Assembly (NCBI GenBank): GCA_002384685.1
Contig: DGAZ01000019.1
Location: 7,075-19,235, forward strand
Length of the DNA stretch: 12,161 nt
Source: Methylophilales bacterium UBA4017
GTDB taxonomy: Bacteria; Pseudomonadota; Gammaproteobacteria; Burkholderiales; Methylophilaceae
Reading direction: 5' to 3'
Position numbers and translations under genes: made by a program
The notes under the pieces: generated by a model
The model's database searches: none
What the model was told of the DNA's origin: nothing
The model's input: only the letters and a program-made list of their open reading frames with translations
In this document: piece by piece, positions 5,343-12,161 of the stretch
Numbering within the stretch: the first letter of the stretch is position 1
Layout: the number at the start of each line of letters is the position of its first letter

Positions 5343-6362
5343 TTATCGGATGATGAGATTTTCTATTAGCTTGCCTGCTTCTAGTGCTGTTAAATTCATG
5401 TATCGGTTTTTCTTGTTTTTTTTCTTGTTTAAGCCCATAGATTTTATACGGAATTTGGACTCTTTACTCACCAGCCAATCCAAATTGGTTAAAACAATAT
5501 CAACATCTTCTCCGGCATTACACACTAATACCATGTCACACCCAACCTGAAGAGCTTCTAAGACTCTTTTTGTGACGTCTTTTTCTGTAAAAACTGCCGC
5601 CTGCATACTCATATCATCACTAAATATTGCGCCTTCAAAGCCGAGATTTTTTCTTAATTGCTCTTGAAGCCAGAAATATGACAAGCCCGAGGGCTTATCA
5701 TCACATAAAGAATAAATAACATGGGAAGGCATAATACCCTCTAGCCCATTTTCTATAAGTGTTTTAAATACCAGCATATCGCTTTCTTTAATATCTTTAA
5801 ATGCTCTCCCATCCACCCCAGCTTCTAAGTGAGTGTCTGCTTTAATAAATCCATGACCTGGAAAATGCTTGCCAACTCCCTGCATGCCTCCTTCACTTAG
5901 ACCTTCTGTTAGGCTGGTAGCGAGATAAATGATCGGCTGGATTTCTTTATGGAAAGCACGATTACCAATAACAGAGCTAGACTGATAGTTAATATCTAAA
6001 ACAGGGGTAAAACTAAAGTCAATATCGCAATCACCTAGCTCTTTTGCAATTAACCAGCCGCATAACCTAGCTATTCTTATAGCTTCATCCGGGTCCTCAT
6101 CAAACAAATTTCCCAATAAGGCCATAGCTGGTAACTGAGTAAAATCATCTCTAAACCTTTGTACCCTTCCGCCCTCATGATCTACTCCAATCAAAATGTC
6201 ATACTTAATCTCTCTTATAGATTTTACCAGAGACTTTAATTGCTCTCTGTTTTCATAATTTCTTGAAAAAAGAATAACCCCACCCACAAGTGGGTGGTCA
6301 ATTCTCCTGATATCATTTGAATTCAAAGATATTGATGCGACATCAATCATTAAGCAAGTCAT
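5343..6362 (-). CDS. nagZ: Beta-N-acetylhexosaminidase NagZ (glycoside hydrolase family 3)
   Basis: NagZ removes GlcNAc from GlcNAc-1,6-anhydroMurNAc and its peptides in the cytoplasm, a central step of peptidoglycan recycling. The 339 residues match the usual 335-345. The single TIM-barrel domain shows GVDHEGGRVQRF (59-70), the substrate-binding KHFPGHG (165-171), the flexible loop carrying the Asp176/His178 acid-base dyad (ADTHLE), the SHVIY strand (213-217) and the nucleophile Asp249 in IFSDDMSM. All catalytic residues are present. The start at 6362 aligns the N-terminus (LMIDVASISL) with other NagZ proteins; a weak AGAAGAG lies upstream. A lysine/asparagine-rich stretch near 312-319 is a local oddity from A-rich sequence. 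It follows the permease gene by 18 bases and probably ends the long minus-strand operon, which ties that transporter to murein fragments. Confidence 0.96.
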   Translation of the reverse strand: MTCLMIDVASISLNSNDIRRIDHPLVGGVILFSRNYENREQLKSLVKSIREIKYDILIGVDHEGGRVQRFRDDFTQLPAMALLGNLFDEDPDEAIRIARLCGWLIAKELGDCDIDFSFTPVLDINYQSSSVIGNRAFHKEIQPIIYLATSLTEGLSEGGMQGVGKHFPGHGFIKADTHLEAGVDGRAFKDIKESDMLVFKTLIENGLEGIMPSHVIYSLCDDKPSGLSYFWLQEQLRKNLGFEGAIFSDDMSMQAAVFTEKDVTKRVLEALQVGCDMVLVCNAGEDVDIVLTNLDWLVSKESKFRIKSMGLNKKKNKKNRYMNLTALEAGKLIENLIIR

Positions 6363-6380
6363 AACAACTCTTCTTTTAAT

Positions 6381-7181
6381 CTACTGTTTGGCATAGCTTT
6401 CTTTAATATTAAAATATTTGTGAAGGTGGTCACCGGTATGATTAATGCAGTAGACAATGGACATAATGCTTATACCCACAAAAATTGCATAATGTGGCGA
6501 CACCAGTAGGTAACGAACGCTATCTCTCATCATAGCTCCCCAAGAAGCTTCAGGTGCTTGTAAGCCAAGGCCAAGAAAGGATAAGCTTGCTTCAGCAATA
6601 ATTAATCCGGCAACGGCATAGGTTGCCTCAACTAATAAAGGGGTGCTGAGTGAAGGAATAACATGCCTTCCTACTATCCACCAGTGGCTTGCCCCCATTG
6701 CTCTAGATGCTTTTACATACTCAAAATTCCTCACCATTAGTGCTTGCCCCCTAGAAAGTCTTGCGTAACTTACCCACCCGCCTATTGATAATGCTAAGAT
6801 TAAATTTAATTTTCCTGGGTTTAGCATAGCTGCAAAAGCGATAGCCAATAAAATACCGGGGAATGACATAAACAAATTAATAATAAAAGAAACAATGGCA
6901 TCAAATTTTCCACCAATATAACCAGACAACGTTCCTATAACAACTCCAGTGGTACAAGAAATTAAACTTACGACAAGAATGATTTCTATAGAATTTTTAA
7001 AGCCTTCAAAAAGTCGGAAAATTATGGGTCGTCCATAATCATCTCTCCCAAAAATAGCTTCCATATTAGGTGTAGCTAAAATTTCACTGAACTGCATATC
7101 ATTAGCATCCCAACTCATAATATGCTTTAGGACTGTACCAATAATCCAGAAAAGGGCTATGAAAATTGATGCTTTATGCAA
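6381..7181 (-). CDS. DppC/OppC-type ABC transporter permease
   Basis: This is the second permease subunit of a peptide/nickel-type ABC importer (BPD_transp_1 family), an inner-membrane protein with about six helices over 266 residues. Typical marks are an N-terminal helix, the FGRDDYGRPIIFRLFEG motif (44-60; family consensus LGTDxxGRDxxSR), the ATPase-contacting EAA loop EYVKASRAMGASHWWIVGRH (154-173), and EASLSFLGLGLQAPEASWG (197-215). It is shorter than many DppC proteins (about 290-300). Its last loop and tail (INHTGDHLHKYFNIKE) depart from the usual NLLGDGLRDxLDP. The start is a TTG at 7181 with GAGGA 9 bases upstream. No ATG lies further upstream before the in-frame stop at 7194-7196, and the next ATG would remove the first helix. 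It overlaps the dppB-like gene by 8 bases. Confidence 0.92.
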   Translation of the reverse strand: MHKASIFIALFWIIGTVLKHIMSWDANDMQFSEILATPNMEAIFGRDDYGRPIIFRLFEGFKNSIEIILVVSLISCTTGVVIGTLSGYIGGKFDAIVSFIINLFMSFPGILLAIAFAAMLNPGKLNLILALSIGGWVSYARLSRGQALMVRNFEYVKASRAMGASHWWIVGRHVIPSLSTPLLVEATYAVAGLIIAEASLSFLGLGLQAPEASWGAMMRDSVRYLLVSPHYAIFVGISIMSIVYCINHTGDHLHKYFNIKESYAKQ

Positions 7182-8094
7182 TTTTACTGATCCTCATTCT
7201 TGGGTCTGCGACTTTATAAATAAAGTCAGTTAGTATGTTCACCAAGATATAAGATAATGCAATTACAAAAATACATGCCTGAGTTATAGGGTAGTCTCTT
7301 GTCTGAATAGAATCTACCAGTAACATCCCAATACCATTCCAACTAAAGATAGTTTCAGTAATAACAGCTCCTGATAAAAGTGACCCAAACTGCATTCCCA
7401 AAACAGAAATAATAGGGATAAGTACCAAACGAAATACATGGTTTATTAATACCGTCCATTCACTAAGTCCTTTTGCTCTTGCAGTCCTAACAATATCGGA
7501 ATCTATTAATTCCAACATACAGTTTCTCGTCAATTTCACAATAATAGCTATCATTCCTAAGGCTAATGTAAATGCTGGTAATACTATCGATGAGAAACCT
7601 CCCATCCCGTTTACTGGAAACCATCCAAGCCAAATAGAAAAAAAAAGTATCAGCAATGGACCTAAAAAAAAATGAGGGATTGAGATAAAAAATATACTAA
7701 TGCTCATAATTATTTTATCTGCTGCCGACTCATGAAACTTAGCTGAAATAATTCCCCCCACTAGTCCGAAACTTAATGCGATTAATAGTGCGGTACCAGC
7801 AAGAATATAGGTGTTTTTTCCGGCAATTATTAACTGATCTAGAACAGGCTTTTGATTAAGTATTGACACCCCAAAATCACCTTGAAATACTTTTATCACA
7901 GATGATGTGAGTTGCACATAAATTGACTTGTCCAGACCCAGCTGCATTCGTAATTTACTTTGATCTGCTAAAGAGGCTGACTCTCCCAACATAACTTGAA
8001 TTGGGTCTCCTGGAATCAGGTGAAGAAGCATAAAGGTCGCTATATATATAGCTAAAACTTGAAGTAAGATTAGTGAAATTTTTTTTAGCATCAT
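7174..8094 (-). CDS. DppB/OppB-type ABC transporter permease
   Basis: This is the first permease subunit of the peptide-type ABC importer, 306 residues with about six transmembrane helices. Family marks are the N-terminal helix running into HLIPGDPIQVMLGE (25-38), GDFGVSI (72-78), the EAA loop IVRTARAKGLSEWTVLINHV (201-220) that docks the ATPase, the ETIFSWNGIGMLL block (247-259), and the C-terminal ADPRMRI. All hallmarks of a working permease are intact. Two ATG codons stand in tandem at 8094 and 8091; the weak AGG upstream is better spaced for the second. It lies 3 bases after the YkuD-family gene and overlaps the dppC-like gene by 8 bases. No ATPase gene accompanies the pair, so the ATP-binding subunits must be shared from another locus. 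Confidence 0.94.
   Translation of the reverse strand: MMLKKISLILLQVLAIYIATFMLLHLIPGDPIQVMLGESASLADQSKLRMQLGLDKSIYVQLTSSVIKVFQGDFGVSILNQKPVLDQLIIAGKNTYILAGTALLIALSFGLVGGIISAKFHESAADKIIMSISIFFISIPHFFLGPLLILFFSIWLGWFPVNGMGGFSSIVLPAFTLALGMIAIIVKLTRNCMLELIDSDIVRTARAKGLSEWTVLINHVFRLVLIPIISVLGMQFGSLLSGAVITETIFSWNGIGMLLVDSIQTRDYPITQACIFVIALSYILVNILTDFIYKVADPRMRISKIA
7191..7195 (-). promoter_or_regulatory. Ribosome binding site supporting the TTG start of the dppC-like gene
   Basis: The minus strand reads GAGGA, ending nine bases before the TTG at 7181. It lies inside the final codons of the upstream permease gene. This is one of the few clear Shine-Dalgarno sequences in the operon and supports the non-ATG start. 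Confidence 0.6.
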
Positions 8095-8097
8095 TGC

Positions 8098-8580
8098 CTA
8101 ATAAACAATCTCAACAATATCGCCTACTGACACCAAATCAAATAATTCTATGACATCCTTATTCGACATTCGTATGCATCCATGTGACGAGGGGGTACCT
8201 AACAAATGCTCTTCATTAGTTCCATGTATGTATATATAACGCTGCATTGTGTCTACATTCCCCAGCCTATTCTTTCCTATTTCTTTTCCCGATAACCAAA
8301 TCACCCTAGATAGAATCCAATCATTGGTTGCTAAGGTGTCCTTAAGCTCATTTGTCCATATTTGATTAGTAAAGCGCCTGCCTTGAATTACTGAATAAAT
8401 TGGAAGGTTTCCTCCAATCATTGCACGAATAATATGTTTTCCCAAAGGTGTTTTGTTGCTATTTTTCTCTTGGCCCACGCCATTTAGCGCAGAAGAAATT
8501 TTATAAGCAGAAATCAATTTTCCTTGCTGGAATAGACTTAATGTTTGACTTGAGACTGAAATATTTAATTTAGAGGTCAT
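8098..8580 (-). CDS. YkuD-family L,D-carboxypeptidase/transpeptidase without signal peptide (ElsL-like)
   Basis: The 160 residues consist of a single YkuD domain. The catalytic motif is complete: His119 in YIYIHGT, then SSHGCIRM with His133, nucleophile Cys135 and Arg137. YkuD enzymes cleave the bond after meso-diaminopimelate in tetrapeptide stems, then either crosslink peptides or release D-Ala. Most are secreted, but this one starts at the domain (KLNISVSSQTLSLF, residues 4-17) with no signal peptide, lipobox or membrane helix, so it should be cytoplasmic. That layout resembles ElsL-type enzymes of Acinetobacter, which are cytoplasmic L,D-carboxypeptidases for cell-wall recycling. The carboxypeptidase role is inferred from this and from the neighbouring transporter and nagZ genes. 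The ATG at 8580 overlaps the binding-protein gene by 11 bases and has no Shine-Dalgarno sequence, only a run of A, so coupling is likely. Confidence 0.88.
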   Translation of the reverse strand: MTSKLNISVSSQTLSLFQQGKLISAYKISSALNGVGQEKNSNKTPLGKHIIRAMIGGNLPIYSVIQGRRFTNQIWTNELKDTLATNDWILSRVIWLSGKEIGKNRLGNVDTMQRYIYIHGTNEEHLLGTPSSHGCIRMSNKDVIELFDLVSVGDIVEIVY

Positions 8581-10027
8581 TTTTTTTTATAGTTTTTAGT
8601 CCGTCCCAATTACCATCAGCATGGATGGTATATCCTGATATTGATTTATTAAAAGCCGCTACATTTCCTTCATACCATAAAGGAATAAATCCTATTTGCA
8701 TATGAACCTGGTTGATAACTTTTGACCAATTATTTGTTGGGATTGCCGCCTCTAAAAGTTTATCTAACTGTGGCGAGCTAAAATTACCTCTATTTAAGCC
8801 ATGTGGTGGTATAGATTGTGAGTGAAAAATCTTTTGGTAAATGTCTGGATTTTTGACTCCAACCCATGTGAGCCCATACATCTGAAAGTTTCCACTCTGT
8901 ATGTCTTTAAAATAAGTGCCCCAATCAAGTGTTTTAATTTTTAGACGGATACCAACCTCATTTAATTGCTCTTGAATAATCGTAGCAATCTTTAAACGAA
9001 ATGGATCAGTAGATGTTTTAAAGGTTAACTCTATTACTCTGTCGGGAGAAAGTTTACTGACGATCTCTTTTGCTAAGATTGGATCATATGGTAAAGGTTT
9101 TATTTGTTCGCTAACCCAATGTGCTGGTGGGAAAATCTGTTCTGCAAGTCTGGTATTTTCATTCAAAAAAAATGTTGTTAGTTGCTCCCTATTAATAGCA
9201 AGAGAAATTGCTTTTCTTAACTCTATTTTGCTAAGCCATGGGTCCTTAAAATTGAATCCTATGTATGAAATATTCGATCCTACGGACTTTAAAACACTGA
9301 TACTTTCCTTACCTTCTAAAAACTTTGAAGTCTCCTTAGGTATGTCATTTTGTATAATATCAATTTCATTTTTCAGGAGCTTTAATGCCCTCACAGTTGG
9401 GTCTTTAATTTCTATTAACTCGACAATCTGCCCATCATCAACTCTTTTAATTTTTATGTTTTGTCTAGAAGGAAGAAAAGAAAAAGGACCTGACCCTATT
9501 GGATTAACTGAGAAATTATGATTTTTGTTAATCAGATCTGCGGGCAAGATTGCAAAATTTAAATTATGAACAAAATTCAAATCAGAGCTATTAAGATAAA
9601 TTTTAAATGCTTGTGGAGAGATTTTTTCCAGCTTTTTAATTTTTTTTAGCTCTATTGCTTTTGGAGACAATCCATCGGAAATAATATGCGTAACCGTTAT
9701 CATAATGTCATCGAGGTCCATTTTTTTACCGTGATGAAAATAGGGCAAATTTTCTTTTAGTGTAAATACGTACTCTTTTGGAGACAACATTTTATAGCTC
9801 ACGATTTCTGATTGCATATTAAATCTTTCATCGTAGAAAAATAAAGGTGAATAGATGAGGTTGTTAATCTTTTCCGATGCCGCGTCATTGGCGAAATGTG
9901 GGTCTAAATTTTGTGGGCTCTGAGCAAGTCCAAAATAAATAACGTTGTCATCATTATCTTGCGTGCAACCCAACAAGCAGAAGATAAAAATTAAAGAGAA
10001 GCATAGGGAGTGTAACTTACTGCTCAT
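8570..10027 (-). CDS. Peptide-type ABC transporter substrate-binding lipoprotein (SBP family 5)
   Basis: This 485-residue protein is a family 5 extracellular solute-binding protein (DppA/OppA/MppA type). The N-terminus is a lipoprotein signal peptide with lipobox LLGC and lipidated Cys21. Family blocks follow: FGLAQSPQNLDPHFANDAASEKINNLIYSPLF spanning about residues 32-63, NPIGSGPFSF (175-184), and YIGFNFKDPWLSKIELRKAISLAINREQL spanning about 255-283. Such proteins capture oligopeptides, or murein peptides in the case of MppA, and hand them to the permeases. It is somewhat shorter than DppA (about 530). The ligand cannot be read from the sequence; the linked YkuD and nagZ genes point to peptidoglycan peptides. 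It overlaps rlmD and the YkuD gene by 11 bases each. The residue after Cys is Thr, so by the enterobacterial rule it may go to the outer membrane. Confidence 0.9.
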   Translation of the reverse strand: MSSKLHSLCFSLIFIFCLLGCTQDNDDNVIYFGLAQSPQNLDPHFANDAASEKINNLIYSPLFFYDERFNMQSEIVSYKMLSPKEYVFTLKENLPYFHHGKKMDLDDIMITVTHIISDGLSPKAIELKKIKKLEKISPQAFKIYLNSSDLNFVHNLNFAILPADLINKNHNFSVNPIGSGPFSFLPSRQNIKIKRVDDGQIVELIEIKDPTVRALKLLKNEIDIIQNDIPKETSKFLEGKESISVLKSVGSNISYIGFNFKDPWLSKIELRKAISLAINREQLTTFFLNENTRLAEQIFPPAHWVSEQIKPLPYDPILAKEIVSKLSPDRVIELTFKTSTDPFRLKIATIIQEQLNEVGIRLKIKTLDWGTYFKDIQSGNFQMYGLTWVGVKNPDIYQKIFHSQSIPPHGLNRGNFSSPQLDKLLEAAIPTNNWSKVINQVHMQIGFIPLWYEGNVAAFNKSISGYTIHADGNWDGLKTIKKNDL

Positions 10028-11342
10028 TCACTTCAAATAATGCAATCGATTCAACATGCGATGTGTGCGGAAACATATTAAGAATGCCTGCCTTGGCAAA
10101 CTTATAGCCTTTCTCGGTAATTAAAATATTTGCATCTCTTGCCAAGGTTGCTGGATTGCATGATATATAGCAGATAATATTAGGCTTATTTACATCATTA
10201 ATACTATTAATTAAATGAAGCGCTCCATCCCTTGGTGGATCAATGAGCCACTTATTCGCCCTGCCTAAACCGGTTATTGTCTGTTCATCAATCTTAAACA
10301 AATCAACCTTCTTAAACTCTGCTAGCTTTTGTAAGCTATTCTTATTGGCATTAAGATTTGCTGAGTCGACAAGTGCTTCATCACCCTCAAAGCCAATAAC
10401 AGTTGAACCAAAAGAGGCTATAGGTAAGGTAAAGTTCCCAAGTCCACAAAAGAAATCAAAAATGACCTCCTTAGGTTGTGGGTTAAGAAGGCTCATTGCT
10501 CTCCTTATTAATACCCCATTAATAAAAGGGTTGATTTGAGTGAAGCTGGTTGGTTTAAACTCAAAGCTCAAATTAAATTCCTTGTTTGTATAGATAATAT
10601 CTTTCTGCATTGAGGGTAAAAGCGGCTTAACCGTCTCGTAACCTTTAGTTTGCGTCCAAAACTCTATACCTTTTTCCTCTTGAAAGACTTTTAAAAGACT
10701 AATATCTTCGTCGCTTAAAGCTTGAAGAGTCCTTAACACAAGAATGTGTCGCTCTTGATTGGATGCGTATTCGATTTGAGGAATTTGATCGCGTATAGAT
10801 AAATTTGTAAATAGTAACTGCATTGATTGAAGCAAATCTGATATTTTTAGAGGGATTACTTTGCAACTATCCATATCCGTCAAAAAATGTGACAGCTTTT
10901 CATTAAAACCAATCAAAACCTTTTGTTTTTTTTCGATATATTTAACTCTAAATCTAGCTTTATGGCGATAGCCTAATGATGGGCCAGATATGGGACTTAA
11001 AATTTGATCAGGGAATACTTTCCCTACGTGCTGAAGCGTTTGTTCAAACGCTCTTTGTTTGTGAGCTAGCTGAGCTGATATGTCGAAATGTTGCATTGAA
11101 CAACCACCACACATTCCAAAAAATTCACATATTGGCTTTTCTCTCCTAGATGATGGGCTTATAATTTCTAAAGATTTTGCAAAAAAAAGCTTTTTCTTCT
11201 TCTTAAAAATTCTAAACCTTACTTTTTCTCCAATTAATGCATTATCAATAAAGATAGTTTTTTCATCTTGGTAGGCAATGCCTCTTCCCTCATGATCTAG
11301 CGCAGTAATTATTACCTCGTCCTTGGTTAACTTTGTTGTCAT
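10017..11342 (-). CDS. rlmD: 23S rRNA (uracil1939-C5)-methyltransferase RlmD (RumA)
   Basis: RlmD places a C5 methyl group on U1939 of 23S rRNA using S-adenosylmethionine. The 441 residues fit the family (E. coli 433). An N-terminal TRAM RNA-binding domain covers about residues 1-60. The iron-sulfur cluster ligands are all visible: Cys72, Cys78, Cys81 (CEFFGMCGGC) and Cys160 (DSCKVIP). The SAM site is FDFFCGLGNFTLP (295-307), the IDPPRDG motif is at 367-373, and the nucleophile is Cys395 in YISCNPATLARD. Glu431 in SHVESIALFE is the general base. The presence of the Fe-S cysteines and overall length favour RlmD over RlmC or TrmA. The start at 11342 has no Shine-Dalgarno sequence and lies 6 bases past cysM. 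The 3' end overlaps the binding-protein gene by 11 bases. Its place in a transport operon looks like cotranscription, not shared function. Confidence 0.94.
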   Translation of the reverse strand: MTTKLTKDEVIITALDHEGRGIAYQDEKTIFIDNALIGEKVRFRIFKKKKKLFFAKSLEIISPSSRREKPICEFFGMCGGCSMQHFDISAQLAHKQRAFEQTLQHVGKVFPDQILSPISGPSLGYRHKARFRVKYIEKKQKVLIGFNEKLSHFLTDMDSCKVIPLKISDLLQSMQLLFTNLSIRDQIPQIEYASNQERHILVLRTLQALSDEDISLLKVFQEEKGIEFWTQTKGYETVKPLLPSMQKDIIYTNKEFNLSFEFKPTSFTQINPFINGVLIRRAMSLLNPQPKEVIFDFFCGLGNFTLPIASFGSTVIGFEGDEALVDSANLNANKNSLQKLAEFKKVDLFKIDEQTITGLGRANKWLIDPPRDGALHLINSINDVNKPNIICYISCNPATLARDANILITEKGYKFAKAGILNMFPHTSHVESIALFEVNEQ

Positions 11343-11348
11343 TGGTTT

Positions 11349-12161
11349 TTATGCTGGAAAAATGCCTGTGGAAAGGTAGCGGTCGCCCCTATCACAAGCA
11401 ATAGATACAATTACAGCATCCGGATTCTTATTGGCAATTTCTAAAGCAACATGCAAAGCACCCCCAGTTGATGCTCCAGAAAAAATACCCTCTTTTTGAG
11501 CTAGCTGTCTTGCCATTTTTTCTGCATTGTTTTGGCTAACATTAACTATGGTGTCAATATTTTTCATTGTGAATATTTCAGGCAGGTATTCTTCTGGCCA
11601 CTTCCTAATCCCAGGGATCTGTGCCCCATCCTCAGGCTGAACACCAATAATTTGGATATTGGGATTTTGCTCTTTAAGAAATTGAGAGGTGCCAACAATG
11701 GTACCGGTTGTTCCCATGCTTGAGACAAAATGCGTTACTTTGTTGGCCGTCGCCTTCCATATTTCTGGGCCAGTTCCTTCGTAATGAGCTCTTGGATTAT
11801 CCTTGTTTCCAAACTGATCCAACACGATACCTTTACCATCTTTTTCCATCTGTTTTGCTTTGTCTCTAGCCAGCTCCATACTGCCTTCAACCGACGTAAG
11901 TATTAGTTCTGCTCCAAACGCCTTCATCGTCTGTCTTCTCTCGAGGGATTGATTTTCAGGCATTATCAAAATCATTTTATAGCCCTTCATTGCTGCCACC
12001 ATCGCTAAAGCAATCCCCGTATTTCCTGATGTCGCTTCAATTAGGGTGTCGCCTGGCTTAATCTCTCCTCTGAGCTCAGCCTGTTTAATCATGGAATATG
12101 CTGGGCGATCTTTTACGGATCCTCCGGGATTATTCCCTTCTAATTTTAAATAAACCTCCCC
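11349..12161 (-). CDS. cysM: Cysteine synthase B CysM, 5' end outside window
   Basis: CysM is a PLP-dependent O-acetylserine sulfhydrylase that can use thiosulfate as well as sulfide in cysteine synthesis. The frame is open to the window edge, giving 270 residues, so about 30 N-terminal residues are missing (E. coli CysM has 303). The visible part starts at GEVYLKLEGNNPGGSVKDRP, with the PLP lysine in SVKDR. ATSGNTG binds the substrate carboxylate, GTTGTIVGT binds the PLP phosphate, and SGASTGGA follows near the C-terminus. CysM is preferred over CysK because of the EGNNP block and the GAQIPGIRKWPEEYLP stretch, which is typical of CysM. An in-frame ATG at 12092 lies after the PLP lysine and is internal, not the start. 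The gene is followed by rlmD after 6 bases and is the most upstream visible member of the minus-strand operon. Confidence 0.94.
   Translation of the reverse strand, partial: GEVYLKLEGNNPGGSVKDRPAYSMIKQAELRGEIKPGDTLIEATSGNTGIALAMVAAMKGYKMILIMPENQSLERRQTMKAFGAELILTSVEGSMELARDKAKQMEKDGKGIVLDQFGNKDNPRAHYEGTGPEIWKATANKVTHFVSSMGTTGTIVGTSQFLKEQNPNIQIIGVQPEDGAQIPGIRKWPEEYLPEIFTMKNIDTIVNVSQNNAEKMARQLAQKEGIFSGASTGGALHVALEIANKNPDAVIVSIACDRGDRYLSTGIFPA

Noticed and set aside
5403..5431. T-rich run in nagZ giving a lysine/asparagine-rich segment, considered as a frameshift or contingency tract
   Set aside because: The frame is intact, the runs are interrupted, and the segment lies in a C-terminal part outside the catalytic residues.
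9228..9521. Open frame of 97 codons on the plus strand inside the binding-protein gene
   Set aside because: Antisense shadow of a solid family 5 binding protein with no independent signal.
10243..10539. Open frame of 98 codons on the plus strand inside rlmD
   Set aside because: Antisense to conserved catalytic and SAM-binding regions of RlmD; no start signal or recognisable domain.
12090..12092. ATG at 12092 as the start of a short cysteine synthase
   Set aside because: The frame continues to the window edge and the upstream part encodes the conserved PLP lysine segment, so this methionine is internal.
1..12161. Possible genomic island or mobile element because of low G+C
   Set aside because: Low G+C is uniform across housekeeping genes, and no integrase, transposase, tRNA, terminal repeats or composition break is visible.

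Overview
The window is a gene-dense, AT-rich stretch (by eye well under 40% G+C) of a bacterial chromosome from a Gram-negative with a compact genome. Protein flavours (a WrbA-type flavoprotein next to a DUF2069 membrane protein, SurE next to an NlpD-type LytM lipoprotein, a CysM-type cysteine synthase next to RlmD) fit Proteobacteria, most likely a low-G+C, streamlined betaproteobacterium such as the OM43/Methylophilales type. That placement is inference from gene content and was not tested. I see no mobile element, tRNA, rRNA, CRISPR array or sign of recent transfer. The longest gene-free gap is 124 bases.

Layout. (1) Bases 1-2964, plus strand: a tightly packed run of purB (3' end only), a WrbA-like NAD(P)H:quinone oxidoreductase, a DUF2069 membrane protein, surE and an nlpD-like lipoprotein gene, with junctions of -1, -8, +1 and +5 bases. 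(2) Bases 2971-3944, minus strand: a nitroreductase-family gene followed by a thioredoxin-family gene. (3) Bases 4069-4548, plus strand: tadA. (4) Bases 4569-5255, minus strand: a BAX inhibitor-1/YccA-like membrane protein. (5) Bases 5343-12161, minus strand, read right to left: cysM (5' end outside the window), rlmD, a lipoprotein peptide-binding protein of an ABC importer, a signal-less YkuD-family L,D-carboxypeptidase/transpeptidase, two DppB/DppC-type permeases and nagZ. Junctions are +6, -11, -11, +3, -8 and +18 bases, so this is probably one long transcript.

The most interesting unit is the block from 5343 to 10027. A peptide-binding lipoprotein, two permeases, a cytoplasmic-looking YkuD enzyme resembling ElsL-type L,D-carboxypeptidases, and NagZ together look like a dedicated import-and-recycling cassette for peptidoglycan fragments. 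The transporter would bring in muropeptides, the YkuD enzyme would trim the terminal D-amino acid, and NagZ would remove GlcNAc. The ABC ATPase is not encoded here and must come from elsewhere.

A second theme is compactness. Two convergent gene pairs (nlpD/thioredoxin and tadA/BI-1) each share a symmetrical terminator-like hairpin that lies wholly or partly inside the 3' coding end of the plus-strand gene. Clear Shine-Dalgarno sequences are few, and many starts appear to depend on translational coupling.
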